The notes under the pieces were generated by a model. It had not been told where the DNA came from and ran no database searches. It saw only the letters and a list, made by a program, of their open reading frames with translations. Positions 57,391 through 64,000 of a DNA stretch of 64,000 bases are shown here, one piece after another; within the stretch, counting starts at the first letter, position 1, and the number at the start of each line of letters is the position of its first letter. Made by a program: the position numbers and the translations under genes. Origin of the DNA: Kingella pumchi (GTDB lineage Bacteria > Pseudomonadota > Gammaproteobacteria > Burkholderiales > Neisseriaceae); assembly GCF_022288825.1 (NCBI RefSeq), contig NZ_JAKOOW010000035.1:1-64000 (forward strand). The letters run 5' to 3'.

Positions 57391-58212
57391 ATGATTGAAA
57401 AAATTTCCCCCAAAGACATCACCGTTTTGTCCAGCACCATGTTGATTCCGCTGTGGGCAAAAGCCGTGGAATACGAGCGCCCCGATGCCATCCTGCACGA
57501 CAAAGAAGCCGCGCGGATGCTGGATATGATTGATTACGACTTTACCCCGTTTGCCAAAGCCAAAGCATCGCAAGTGGGCTGCTGCGGGCGGGCGCGGCTG
57601 CTTGACGAAATGGCGCAGCGGTTTATCGACGAACACCCTGATGCCGTGGTGGTGCAGCTTGGCGCAGGCTTGGACGCGCGCTACGAGCGCATGGGTCGCC
57701 CGAACGTTACCGCGTGGTACGACCTTGACCTGCCCGAAGTAATCGACGTGCGGCGGATGCTGCTGCCCGAATCGAGCAACCATTATCTGGGCGTGTCCAT
57801 GTTTGACGAGAGCTGGACGGACACCGTAGCCGCGCACGGCAAACCCGTGCTGCTGGTGATTGAAGGCGTGCTGATGTATTTTGAAGAAGCGCAGGTGCAG
57901 GCGTTTTTCCAAATGGTGCAGCGCAAACTGCCCGGCACGCAGATTGTGCTGGATGCGCTGTTTAAAAAAATGGTCGGCCGCGCCCAGCAGCACGACGCGC
58001 TGCGGCAAATGGGCGAAACGCCGCCCGAATTCCGCTGGGGCGTGGGCAGTGCCGATGACGTGCTCAAACTCGCCCCCGGCAGCCGCCTGGTTGAAGAAAT
58101 CGGGCTGAGCAGCATCTGCGCGCCGCGCTATCCCTTTATCCTGCGCCTGCTGCTAAAAACCCGCTGGGGACGCGAAAACCTGGATATGAGGATCATGCGG
58201 ATACAGCTTTGA
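57391..58212 (+). CDS. SAM-dependent methyltransferase, leucine carboxyl methyltransferase (LCM) family
   Basis: 273 residues. The N-terminal part has ISPKDITVLSSTMLIPLWAKAVEYERPDAILHDKEA and GCCGRARLLDE. The SAM pocket is VVQLGAGLDARYERM with acidic YDLDLPEVID. LVIEGVLMYFEEAQV completes the LCM pattern. Bacterial members methylate small molecules or polyketides; the target here is unknown. AAGGAG is 8 nt before the ATG. Strong terminators flank it. Confidence 0.85.
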   Translation: MIEKISPKDITVLSSTMLIPLWAKAVEYERPDAILHDKEAARMLDMIDYDFTPFAKAKASQVGCCGRARLLDEMAQRFIDEHPDAVVVQLGAGLDARYERMGRPNVTAWYDLDLPEVIDVRRMLLPESSNHYLGVSMFDESWTDTVAAHGKPVLLVIEGVLMYFEEAQVQAFFQMVQRKLPGTQIVLDALFKKMVGRAQQHDALRQMGETPPEFRWGVGSADDVLKLAPGSRLVEEIGLSSICAPRYPFILRLLLKTRWGRENLDMRIMRIQL

Positions 58213-58230
58213 CGGTTTGAAACCTGATAC

Positions 58231-58273
58231 AAGGCAGCCTGAAAGCCGCAAAACGCTTTTTCAGGCTGCCTTT
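58231..58273 (+). terminator. Facing uptake sequences downstream of the LCM methyltransferase
   Basis: AAGGCAGCCTGAAAGC pairs with TTTTTCAGGCTGCCTT. Confidence 0.7.
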
Positions 58274-58300
58274 GCCAAAACCGGCCGGCCGGCTTAGAAT
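58272..58300 (+). promoter_or_regulatory. Promoter of the acidic peptide gene
   Basis: TTGCCA (58272-58277), a 17-bp spacer made of CCGGCCGGCCGG, and TAGAAT (58295-58300). It places the RNA start near 58307, 28 nt before the ATG. Confidence 0.7.
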
Positions 58301-58334
58301 GCCGGCCTTTTTATCCGACCCCGAAGGAGCAACC

Positions 58335-58469
58335 ATGGACGACACCAATCTGGACAACGCTTTCGACAATCTCGACGACGCGCTCGACGCTTTTGACGGC
58401 ATCACCGTGGAAGGTGGCTTCAACGGCGAAGACGACGATTCCTGCCCCGGCGGCGCCTGCAAAATCTAA
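58335..58469 (+). CDS. Small acidic peptide ending CPGGACKI, unknown function
   Basis: 44 residues. GAAGGAG stands at the right distance from ATG 58335, and a near-consensus promoter and strong terminator bracket the gene, so it is very likely expressed. The sequence is acidic (LDNAFDNLDDALDAFDG, then GEDDD) and ends SCPGGACKI with two cysteines four residues apart. No signal peptide or membrane helix. The acidic helix followed by a short Cys/Gly tail recalls leader-core peptides or metal-binding tails, but no maturation genes adjoin except an unlinked methyltransferase. Not recognised. Confidence 0.7.
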   Translation: MDDTNLDNAFDNLDDALDAFDGITVEGGFNGEDDDSCPGGACKI

Positions 58470-58493
58470 ACGCCGACCGCGCAGCACAAACCA

Positions 58494-58528
58494 AAAGCAG
58501 CCTGAAAATCTTTTCAGGCTGCTTTTTT
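58494..58528. terminator. Bidirectional terminator between the acidic peptide and MORN/Sel1 genes
   Basis: AAAAGCAGCCTGAAAA and TTTTCAGGCTGCTTTTTT with a 2-3 nt loop between convergent genes. Confidence 0.85.
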
Positions 58529-58547
58529 GCCGCGCGCGGGGCGATGT

Positions 58548-60155
58548 TCAGAACAATTCGTCAATCGCATCGCCTTCCGGCTTGCGGCGGGGCGCGTCGG
58601 CGGGCGGGGTATCGTTTTGGCGCTCGAGTGCGGCAAGGCGGGCGGCGGCGCGTTCGTTGCCGCGTTCGGCGGCGCGGCGGTACCACAGCAGCGCCTGTTC
58701 GCTGTCCTGGCTGACGCCGCGCCCCTGCTCGTAGAGCACGCCGAGATTGTATTGGGCGGCGGCGTAGCCCTGGCTGGCGGCTTTGTGGTACCACAGCGCC
58801 GCCATTTTGTCGTCTTTGGGGACGTCTTTGCCCTGCCAGTAGAGATGCCCCAGCTCGTTTTGCGCTTCGGCGTCGCCCGCTTCGGCCTGGCTGCGGATGC
58901 GCTCAAACTCGGACAGCGCGCTCTGCACCGGCTGCCCCTGCTGCCATTCGCCTTTGAAGCGGAGTTTGCCGGCGGCATCGCTCAGGCTGCCCTGGCCGTG
59001 GAAATTCAGGCTTTGGGCGTCGAAACCGCCCTGATAGCGGCTGCCGTCGGCAAAGCGGCAGTCGGCGGCGGCAGCGGTAAAGCTGCCGGTGCAGCGTTCG
59101 CCGTTGGATACCGCCAGCACGCCTTCGCCGGCGGGGCTGCGGCCGGACACGCGGCCGGTGTAGCTGTTGGTGCCGGATGATAATTCGCCGATGCCGGCCG
59201 GCTCGCCGTTGGCAAAACCGCTGCTGTAGCTGCCGCCGTCGGCATAGACGATTCTGCCCTGGCCGCTGCGGATGCCGTCGGTAAAGCCGCCCTGATAGCT
59301 GCTGCCGTCGGCATAGCGGCACAGGGCGTCGCCGTTGAGCCGGTCGTTGGCAAAGCGGCCTTCGCAGACGCTGCCGTCGGCATAGGTGATTTTGCCGTGC
59401 GCCGCTTCGGCTTTGCCGTTGACGGTTTCGCCCTGATACACGCTGCCGTCGGCATAGCGCAGAACGTTGGCGGCGGGAGCGGAAGCAGCCTGAAAGGCGC
59501 CGGACGGCGTTTCAGGCTGCCTGCCGTCGCGCAGGGCGAAGAAAGCGTAAATCAGCAGCGGAATAATGATGGCGGCGCCGATAAAAATGGCGAGTATTGT
59601 GGCGACATTGCCGATGCGCACGCCGCCCCCACGGCGTGCGGCAGGCGCGGCGGAACGGGCATCGGGCGCACGGAAACAGCGCGGCGCGCGCGGCGGCTGC
59701 GGCGTCGGATAGCGTTCGGCCAGCTGGCGGCACAAAACCAGCAGATGCTCGAGTGCGGCGGCGGCATCGGCTTCGGTGTAGGGGTTGTCGCTATCTTCGT
59801 GGGCGGCGGCGTTGCCTTTGGCGCGGATAAAGTCAAAGCGCTCGCTTTTGTCCTGATAGCTGATCAAATCTTCTTTGAGCAGCACAAACAAACGGTCGGT
59901 CTGCCTGGCCAAATCCAGCTCGGGCTTGGAGCGCGGGTTGTCGCGGCTGAAAAAGGGATTGGCGATGCTGCCTTTGGCCGGCAGGCCGGTTTGGGCGAGC
60001 AGAAATTCGGTGATTTTTTCGGCGGCGGTGCGGCAGGCAGCCAGCGAAGCGCCGTAGCGCTCGGGATAGTCCGCTTCGGCTTCGCGCGCTTTTTTCGCCA
60101 GCGCGGCGGGGAAATGGGGATAACGCTCGAGAAAGGCAAAACGCGATTCGGTCAT
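58548..60155 (-). CDS. Multidomain membrane protein: DUF4145-like, TM helix, MORN repeats, Sel1 repeats
   Basis: 535 residues. Residues 10-150 resemble DUF4145 (HEPN-like helices; LDLARQTDRLFVLLKEDLI, FDFIRAKGNAAAHED). A single membrane helix lies at about 184-208. A linker (GRQPETPSGAFQAAS) is encoded by two opposed uptake sequences. From 233 to 405 there are about seven MORN-type repeats (RYADGSVYQGE, KITYADGSVCEGRF, RYADGSSYQGGF). From 424 to 508 two Sel1-like repeats (AQNELGHLYWQGKDVPKD, AQYNLGVLYEQGRGVSQD). Topology suggests the repeats face the periplasm if the N-terminus is inside. No function known. Confidence 0.8.
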   Translation of the reverse strand: MTESRFAFLERYPHFPAALAKKAREAEADYPERYGASLAACRTAAEKITEFLLAQTGLPAKGSIANPFFSRDNPRSKPELDLARQTDRLFVLLKEDLISYQDKSERFDFIRAKGNAAAHEDSDNPYTEADAAAALEHLLVLCRQLAERYPTPQPPRAPRCFRAPDARSAAPAARRGGGVRIGNVATILAIFIGAAIIIPLLIYAFFALRDGRQPETPSGAFQAASAPAANVLRYADGSVYQGETVNGKAEAAHGKITYADGSVCEGRFANDRLNGDALCRYADGSSYQGGFTDGIRSGQGRIVYADGGSYSSGFANGEPAGIGELSSGTNSYTGRVSGRSPAGEGVLAVSNGERCTGSFTAAAADCRFADGSRYQGGFDAQSLNFHGQGSLSDAAGKLRFKGEWQQGQPVQSALSEFERIRSQAEAGDAEAQNELGHLYWQGKDVPKDDKMAALWYHKAASQGYAAAQYNLGVLYEQGRGVSQDSEQALLWYRRAAERGNERAAARLAALERQNDTPPADAPRRKPEGDAIDELF

Positions 60156-60255
60156 GTTTCAGGCTGCCTGTGGGACGGGTTGCTCAGTGTTTTTCAGGCT
60201 GCCTGCGAAAGAAGCGCAAAAGCAGCCTGAAAAGCGGTTTGGAAATTTTGGCGGT

Positions 60256-60969
60256 TTAACTGTGCACCAGCGTGCCTTCGTCTTCGCCCTGCACCACCCG
60301 TTTGAGCGCGCCGTTTTTGGCGATGGCGAACACGACGATGTTCATGCTGCGCTCGCGGCACAGGGCGAAGGCGGCGGTGTCCATCACTTTGAGTTTTTTG
60401 TTGATGGCTTCGTCGAAGGTGATGGTGGGATAGCGGGTGGCGGCGGGGTCTTTTTTCGGGTCGGCGGTATAGACGCCGTCGACATTGGTGGCTTTGAGCA
60501 TCACGTCGCAGCCCATTTCGGCGGCGCGCAGGGCGGCGGCGGTGTCGGTGGTGAAAAAGGGGTTGCCGGTACCGGCGGCAAAAATCACCACTTTGCCTTC
60601 TTCCAGATACTGGATGGCTTTGGGGCGGGTGTAGGTTTCGGCAATCTGCTGCATGGACAGGGCGGACTGTACGCGGGCTTTGGTGCCGATGCTCTCGAAG
60701 GCGTCTTTGAGCGCCAGCGCGTTCATCACGGTGGCCATCATGCCCATGTAGTCGGCGGTGGCCCTGTCCATGCTTTCGGCCTGCGAAGACACGCCGCGAA
60801 AGATGTTGCCGCCGCCGACAACAATGCCGACTTCCACGCCCATATCGGCCACTTCTTTCACCTGGCGAACCATGCTCATAATGGTTTCGCGGTTGATACC
60901 GAAAGCGTCGCCGCCCATCAGGGCTTCGCCGGAGAGTTTCAACAGAATGCGTTTGTATTTGACGGTCAT
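60256..60969 (-). CDS. pyrH: Uridylate kinase
   Basis: Phosphorylates UMP to UDP; the hexameric bacterial enzyme. 237 residues from the ATG at 60969 ([17 protein letters not shown]). It shows [35 protein letters not shown] and [14 protein letters not shown]. In-frame sequence upstream is not conserved. It normally lies with tsf and frr, which are not adjacent here. Confidence 0.97.
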   Translation of the reverse strand: MTVKYKRILLKLSGEALMGGDAFGINRETIMSMVRQVKEVADMGVEVGIVVGGGNIFRGVSSQAESMDRATADYMGMMATVMNALALKDAFESIGTKARVQSALSMQQIAETYTRPKAIQYLEEGKVVIFAAGTGNPFFTTDTAAALRAAEMGCDVMLKATNVDGVYTADPKKDPAATRYPTITFDEAINKKLKVMDTAAFALCRERSMNIVVFAIAKNGALKRVVQGEDEGTLVHS

Positions 60970-61225
60970 GGCCGTATCCCTTCCCAAAATAAAAAACGAA
61001 CGGCGCGGATTATAGCGCAAACGCCGTCCGCTTTTCAGGATTTACAAGGCTTCGCAGGCAGCCTGAAAGCCCGCCCAAACCGGTTTTCAGGCTGCTTTTT
61101 GGCATGCCGGCGTTTTCAGGCTGCCTTTGCCCGCGCCCGCTTGCGGGGCTACAATACCACCCGCACAAATCCTGCCATGTTTTTTCAGGCAGCCTGAAAG
61201 CTGCCGCACATAGAAAGGAAACATC

Positions 61226-62758
61226 ATGAGCAAGTCCGATCCAAAACCCGATCCGAAACCGGCCGCCAAGCTCGGTTTCAAACCCATCCCCGCCGCCGTG
61301 GCGGTGGCGATTGCGGTGGTCATCCTGCTGATTCCCGCGCCGGCGGGCGTCAAACCGCAGGCGTGGCAGCTCTTGGCGATGTTCGTCGGCATCATCGCGG
61401 CGATTATCGGCAAGGCAATGCCGATCGGCGCGCTCTCCATTGTCGCCATCATGCTGGTGTCGGTTACCGGCGTTACCGTCGATCTGACCGACCCGAAACT
61501 CACCACGCCCGACAAAATCACCGCCGCTGCGATGAAAGACGCGCTCTCGTCGCTGGCCGATCCGCTGATCTGGCTGATCGGGGTGTCGATTATGATTTCG
61601 CGCGGCCTGCTGAAAACGGGGCTGGGTGCGCGCATCGGCTATTACTTCATTGCCCTGTTCGGCAAGCGCACGCTGGGCATCGGCTACAGCCTGGCGCTCT
61701 CGGAGCTGATTCTGGCGCCGGTTACGCCGAGCAACACCGCGCGCGGCGGCGGCATCATCCATCCGGTGATGAAGGCGATTGCCTCCAGCTACGATTCCGA
61801 TCCGGAAAAGGGCACGCAAAACCGCATGGGCAAATATCTGGCGCTGGTGAACTACCATTCCAACCCGATTTCTTCGGCGATGTTCATCACCGCCACCGCG
61901 CCCAACCCGCTGGTGGTCAACCTGATTGCCGAAACCGTGGGCAGCGAGTTCCGCCTCTCGTGGGGCACGTGGGCGTGGGCGATGCTGGTGCCCGGGCTGG
62001 TAGCCTTCGCGCTGATGCCGCTGGTGCTGTATTTCGTCTGCCCGCCCGAAATCAAGGAAACGCCCAACTCGGCGCAGTTTGCCAAAGACCGGCTGGCGGA
62101 AATGGGCAAAATGAAGCGCGACGAAAAAATCATGCTCGCCATCTTCGCCGTGCTGCTGGTGCTGTGGGCGGGGCTGCCGTCGCTGCTGCTGGGCAAGGCC
62201 TTTACCGTCAATGCCACCGCCACCGCCTTTATCGGCCTGTCGCTGCTGCTGCTCTCGGGTGTGCTCACTTGGGACGACGTGCTCAAAGAAAAAGGCGCGT
62301 GGGACACCGTCATCTGGTTCTCCGCGCTGGTGATGATGGCCGGTTATCTCAACAAACTCGGTCTGATCAAATGGTTCTCCGGTGTGCTGGAAAGCGGCAT
62401 CGGCCACATGGGTTTGAGCGGCATCACCGTGGCCGTGCTGCTGACGCTGGCCTATCTTTACAGCCACTATATTTTTGCCAGCACCACCGCCCATATCACC
62501 GCCATGTTTGCCGCCTTCCTCACCGCCGGTATCACCCTGCACGCCCCGCCGATGCTGATGGCGCTGATGATGGCCGCCGCGTCCAGCATTATGATGACGC
62601 TCACCCACTACGCCACCGGCACTTCGCCCGTGATTTTCGGCTCCGGCTACACCACGCTGGGCGAATGGTGGAAAGCCGGCTTTGTGATGAGCGTGGTCAA
62701 TATTCTCGTCTTCGGCATCGTCGGCGCCCTGTGGTGGAAATCGCTGGGCTATTGGTAA
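61226..62758 (+). CDS. DASS-family dicarboxylate/anion:sodium symporter
   Basis: 510 residues. About 12 helices. SELILAPVTPSNTARGGGIIHPV is the first substrate/Na+ signature (SNT-like). NPISSAMFITATAPNPLVV and the C-terminal THYATGTSPVIFGSGY are the second. This is the 2-oxoglutarate/malate and CitT/TtdT-like subgroup. AAAGGAA precedes the ATG. A basic, proline-rich N-terminus (KSDPKPDPKPAAK) precedes helix 1. Substrate likely a C4-C6 carboxylate. Confidence 0.9.
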   Translation: MSKSDPKPDPKPAAKLGFKPIPAAVAVAIAVVILLIPAPAGVKPQAWQLLAMFVGIIAAIIGKAMPIGALSIVAIMLVSVTGVTVDLTDPKLTTPDKITAAAMKDALSSLADPLIWLIGVSIMISRGLLKTGLGARIGYYFIALFGKRTLGIGYSLALSELILAPVTPSNTARGGGIIHPVMKAIASSYDSDPEKGTQNRMGKYLALVNYHSNPISSAMFITATAPNPLVVNLIAETVGSEFRLSWGTWAWAMLVPGLVAFALMPLVLYFVCPPEIKETPNSAQFAKDRLAEMGKMKRDEKIMLAIFAVLLVLWAGLPSLLLGKAFTVNATATAFIGLSLLLLSGVLTWDDVLKEKGAWDTVIWFSALVMMAGYLNKLGLIKWFSGVLESGIGHMGLSGITVAVLLTLAYLYSHYIFASTTAHITAMFAAFLTAGITLHAPPMLMALMMAAASSIMMTLTHYATGTSPVIFGSGYTTLGEWWKAGFVMSVVNILVFGIVGALWWKSLGYW

Positions 62759-62871
62759 CACGCCTGTCGGCAAACAGATTTAAAGCAGCCTGAAAACGCT
62801 GCTGCCGATGCAAGACAAAGCGGCCTGAAAGCGGGAAAACCGTTTTCAGGCTGCCTTTGTTCGGGCGTCGC

Positions 62872-62912
62872 AAAAGCAGCCTGCGTAGCGCAGCGAAGTT
62901 GCGAAGCTAAAA
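62872..62912 (+). repeat. Dispersed repeat of about 40 bp, copy D
   Basis: AAAAGCAGCCTGCGTAGCGC, then AGCGAAGTTGCGAAGCTAAAA, with two substitutions relative to copy B. Confidence 0.85.
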
Positions 62913-62926
62913 ACATGCAGCCAAAC

Positions 62927-62974
62927 CAAAAGGCAGCCTGAAAACCGTTTGACTGGTTTTCAGGCTGCCTTTTT
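62927..62974. terminator. Bidirectional terminator of lysS and the DASS gene
   Basis: AAAAGGCAGCCTGAAAACC pairs with GGTTTTCAGGCTGCCTTTTT. Confidence 0.8.
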
Positions 62975-62988
62975 CACTTCGATACGCC

Positions 62989-64000
62989 CTATTCCGGCCG
63001 CATCTGCGGAAACAAAATCACATCGCGGATGGTTTGCGTATCGGTCAGCAGCATCACCAAGCGGTCGATGCCGATGCCGCAGCCGCCGGTGGGGGGCAGG
63101 CCGTATTCCATGGCGCGGATGTAGTCGGCGTCGTAGTGCATGGCTTCGTCGTCGCCTGCGTCTTTTTGCGCCACTTGCGCTTTGAAGCGGGCGGCTTGGT
63201 CTTCGGGGTCGTTCAATTCCGAATAGCCGTTTGCCAGCTCGCGCCCGACGACGAACAATTCAAAGCGCTCGGTTAAGCCTTGCTTGCTGTCGGATGCGCG
63301 CGCCAAGGGCGATACTTCCACGGGGTAATCGACGATAAAGGTGGGGTTCCACAATTTGCTCTCGGCGCAGCCTTCAAACAGCGCCAGTTGCAGGCTGCCC
63401 AGCCCCGCCGCGTGCGGCAGGCTTTCGCCGTGTTTCACAATTTCTTTTTTCAGCCATTCGGCATCGTTCAGCTGCTCGTCGGTGTAGTGCGGGTTGTATT
63501 TTTTGATCGCTTGCAGGATGGTCAGGCGCTCAAACGGGCTTTCCAGATCGACTTCTTTGCCGTTGTATTGGATTTTCAGGCTGCCTGAAACGCTGCGGCA
63601 GGCGGCGCGGATGGTGTCTTCCGCCATCTGCATCATACGGTTGTAGTCGCAAAAGGCTTCGTAGAACTCAATCATGGTGAATTCGGGGTTGTGGCGCACC
63701 GACATGCCTTCGTTGCGGAAGCTGCGGTTGATTTCAAACACGCGCTCCAAGCCGCCCACCACCAGCCGTTTTAAATACAGCTCGGGCGCGATGCGCAGGT
63801 ACAGCGGGATGTCCAGCGCGTTGTGGTGGGTAACGAAGGGCTTGGCCGTTGCGCCGCCGGGGATGGGGTGCATCATCGGCGTTTCCACTTCAAGATATTG
63901 TTCGGAAACCATAAAATTGCGCACGGCTTGGATGATTTTGCTGCGCTTGATAAACACGTCGCGGCTGCCTGCGTTGGCGATTAAGTCCACATAACGCTGG
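62989..64000 (-). CDS. lysS: Lysine--tRNA ligase, class II (C-terminal part, runs off window end)
   Basis: The frame is open to the right edge, so the N-terminal anticodon-binding domain lies outside. The class II catalytic core is complete: motif 1 [14 protein letters not shown], motif 2 [26 protein letters not shown] and motif 3 [13 protein letters not shown]. The stretch [10 protein letters not shown] is an in-frame uptake sequence in the catalytic domain. The ATG seen inside the window (63990) is internal or spurious. Confidence 0.96.
   Translation of the reverse strand, partial: QRYVDLIANAGSRDVFIKRSKIIQAVRNFMVSEQYLEVETPMMHPIPGGATAKPFVTHHNALDIPLYLRIAPELYLKRLVVGGLERVFEINRSFRNEGMSVRHNPEFTMIEFYEAFCDYNRMMQMAEDTIRAACRSVSGSLKIQYNGKEVDLESPFERLTILQAIKKYNPHYTDEQLNDAEWLKKEIVKHGESLPHAAGLGSLQLALFEGCAESKLWNPTFIVDYPVEVSPLARASDSKQGLTERFELFVVGRELANGYSELNDPEDQAARFKAQVAQKDAGDDEAMHYDADYIRAMEYGLPPTGGCGIGIDRLVMLLTDTQTIRDVILFPQMRPE

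Overview
The window is a GC-rich chromosomal segment from a member of the Neisseriaceae (Betaproteobacteria). The main evidence is the 12-13 bp DNA uptake sequence AGGCAGCCTGAAA and its reverse TTTCAGGCTGCCT. It recurs from about position 2,970 to the right edge, and it is the dialect usually associated with Kingella and some Neisseria. Gene content agrees: a ZnuD zinc receptor, paired BfrA/BfrB bacterioferritins, a secreted Lig E DNA ligase, an NExo-type exonuclease, a dRS3 repeat, and an sRNA-like locus resembling the neisserial anti-Shine-Dalgarno sibling sRNAs. The species cannot be fixed from sequence alone.

Layout. 1-2,971 is an imported-looking module: the 3' end of an IS5-family element, a Zur-boxed znuD whose uptake sequences belong to a different dialect (AGGCCGTCTGAA), and a MITE built from the same IS ends. 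3,100-8,220 carries psd, maeB, hpnC and dksA (minus strand). 8,758-12,170 has an acetyl/succinyl-CoA:CoA transferase and an NSS sodium symporter, followed by a small RNA locus and tRNA-Thr. 12,839-18,580 holds fabG, pyrF, a second sRNA candidate, recA, trxA and rho. 19,016-25,100 contains bfrA-bfrB, dapA-bamC, ypfJ, ligE and a glycine-zipper lipoprotein. 25,427-29,974 is rplM-rpsI, 6S RNA, zapA with a long coiled-coil partner, gpsA and hemB. 30,111-38,860 holds fabD, a methyltransferase, trpC, three lipoproteins, NExo-arsR, a drug-efflux MFS gene and tRNA-Pro. 39,124-48,245 has a roadblock-like protein, guaA, lysR, feoA-feoB-Cys-rich peptide, a nicotinamidase-like gene and rtcR. 48,478-55,505 has recC, a membrane protein, an alpha/beta hydrolase, rarD and a decayed two-gene patch with a dRS3 repeat. 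55,616-64,000 has a DUF5339-type lipoprotein, a lone metal ABC permease, an LCM-type methyltransferase, a 44-residue acidic peptide, a DUF4145-TM-MORN-Sel1 protein, pyrH, a DASS transporter and the C-terminal part of lysS.

Most genes are housekeeping and stand alone or in pairs. Metal supply recurs: znuD/Zur, a ZnuB-like permease, Fe(II) uptake by FeoAB, and bacterioferritin storage. The most striking genome-wide feature is the use made of the uptake sequence. Facing copies form terminators. Single copies supply the stop codon of at least seven reading frames, and others are translated inside proteins as interdomain linkers (psd tail, RtcR linker, MORN-protein linker).

The best candidates for further study are the two sRNA loci, the foreign-dialect znuD cassette, the RtcR regulator with no rtcBA neighbour, the MORN/Sel1 membrane protein beside an acidic CPGGACKI peptide, and a dispersed repeat of about 40 bp that begins as an uptake sequence. 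No CRISPR array, prophage or complete transposon was found.
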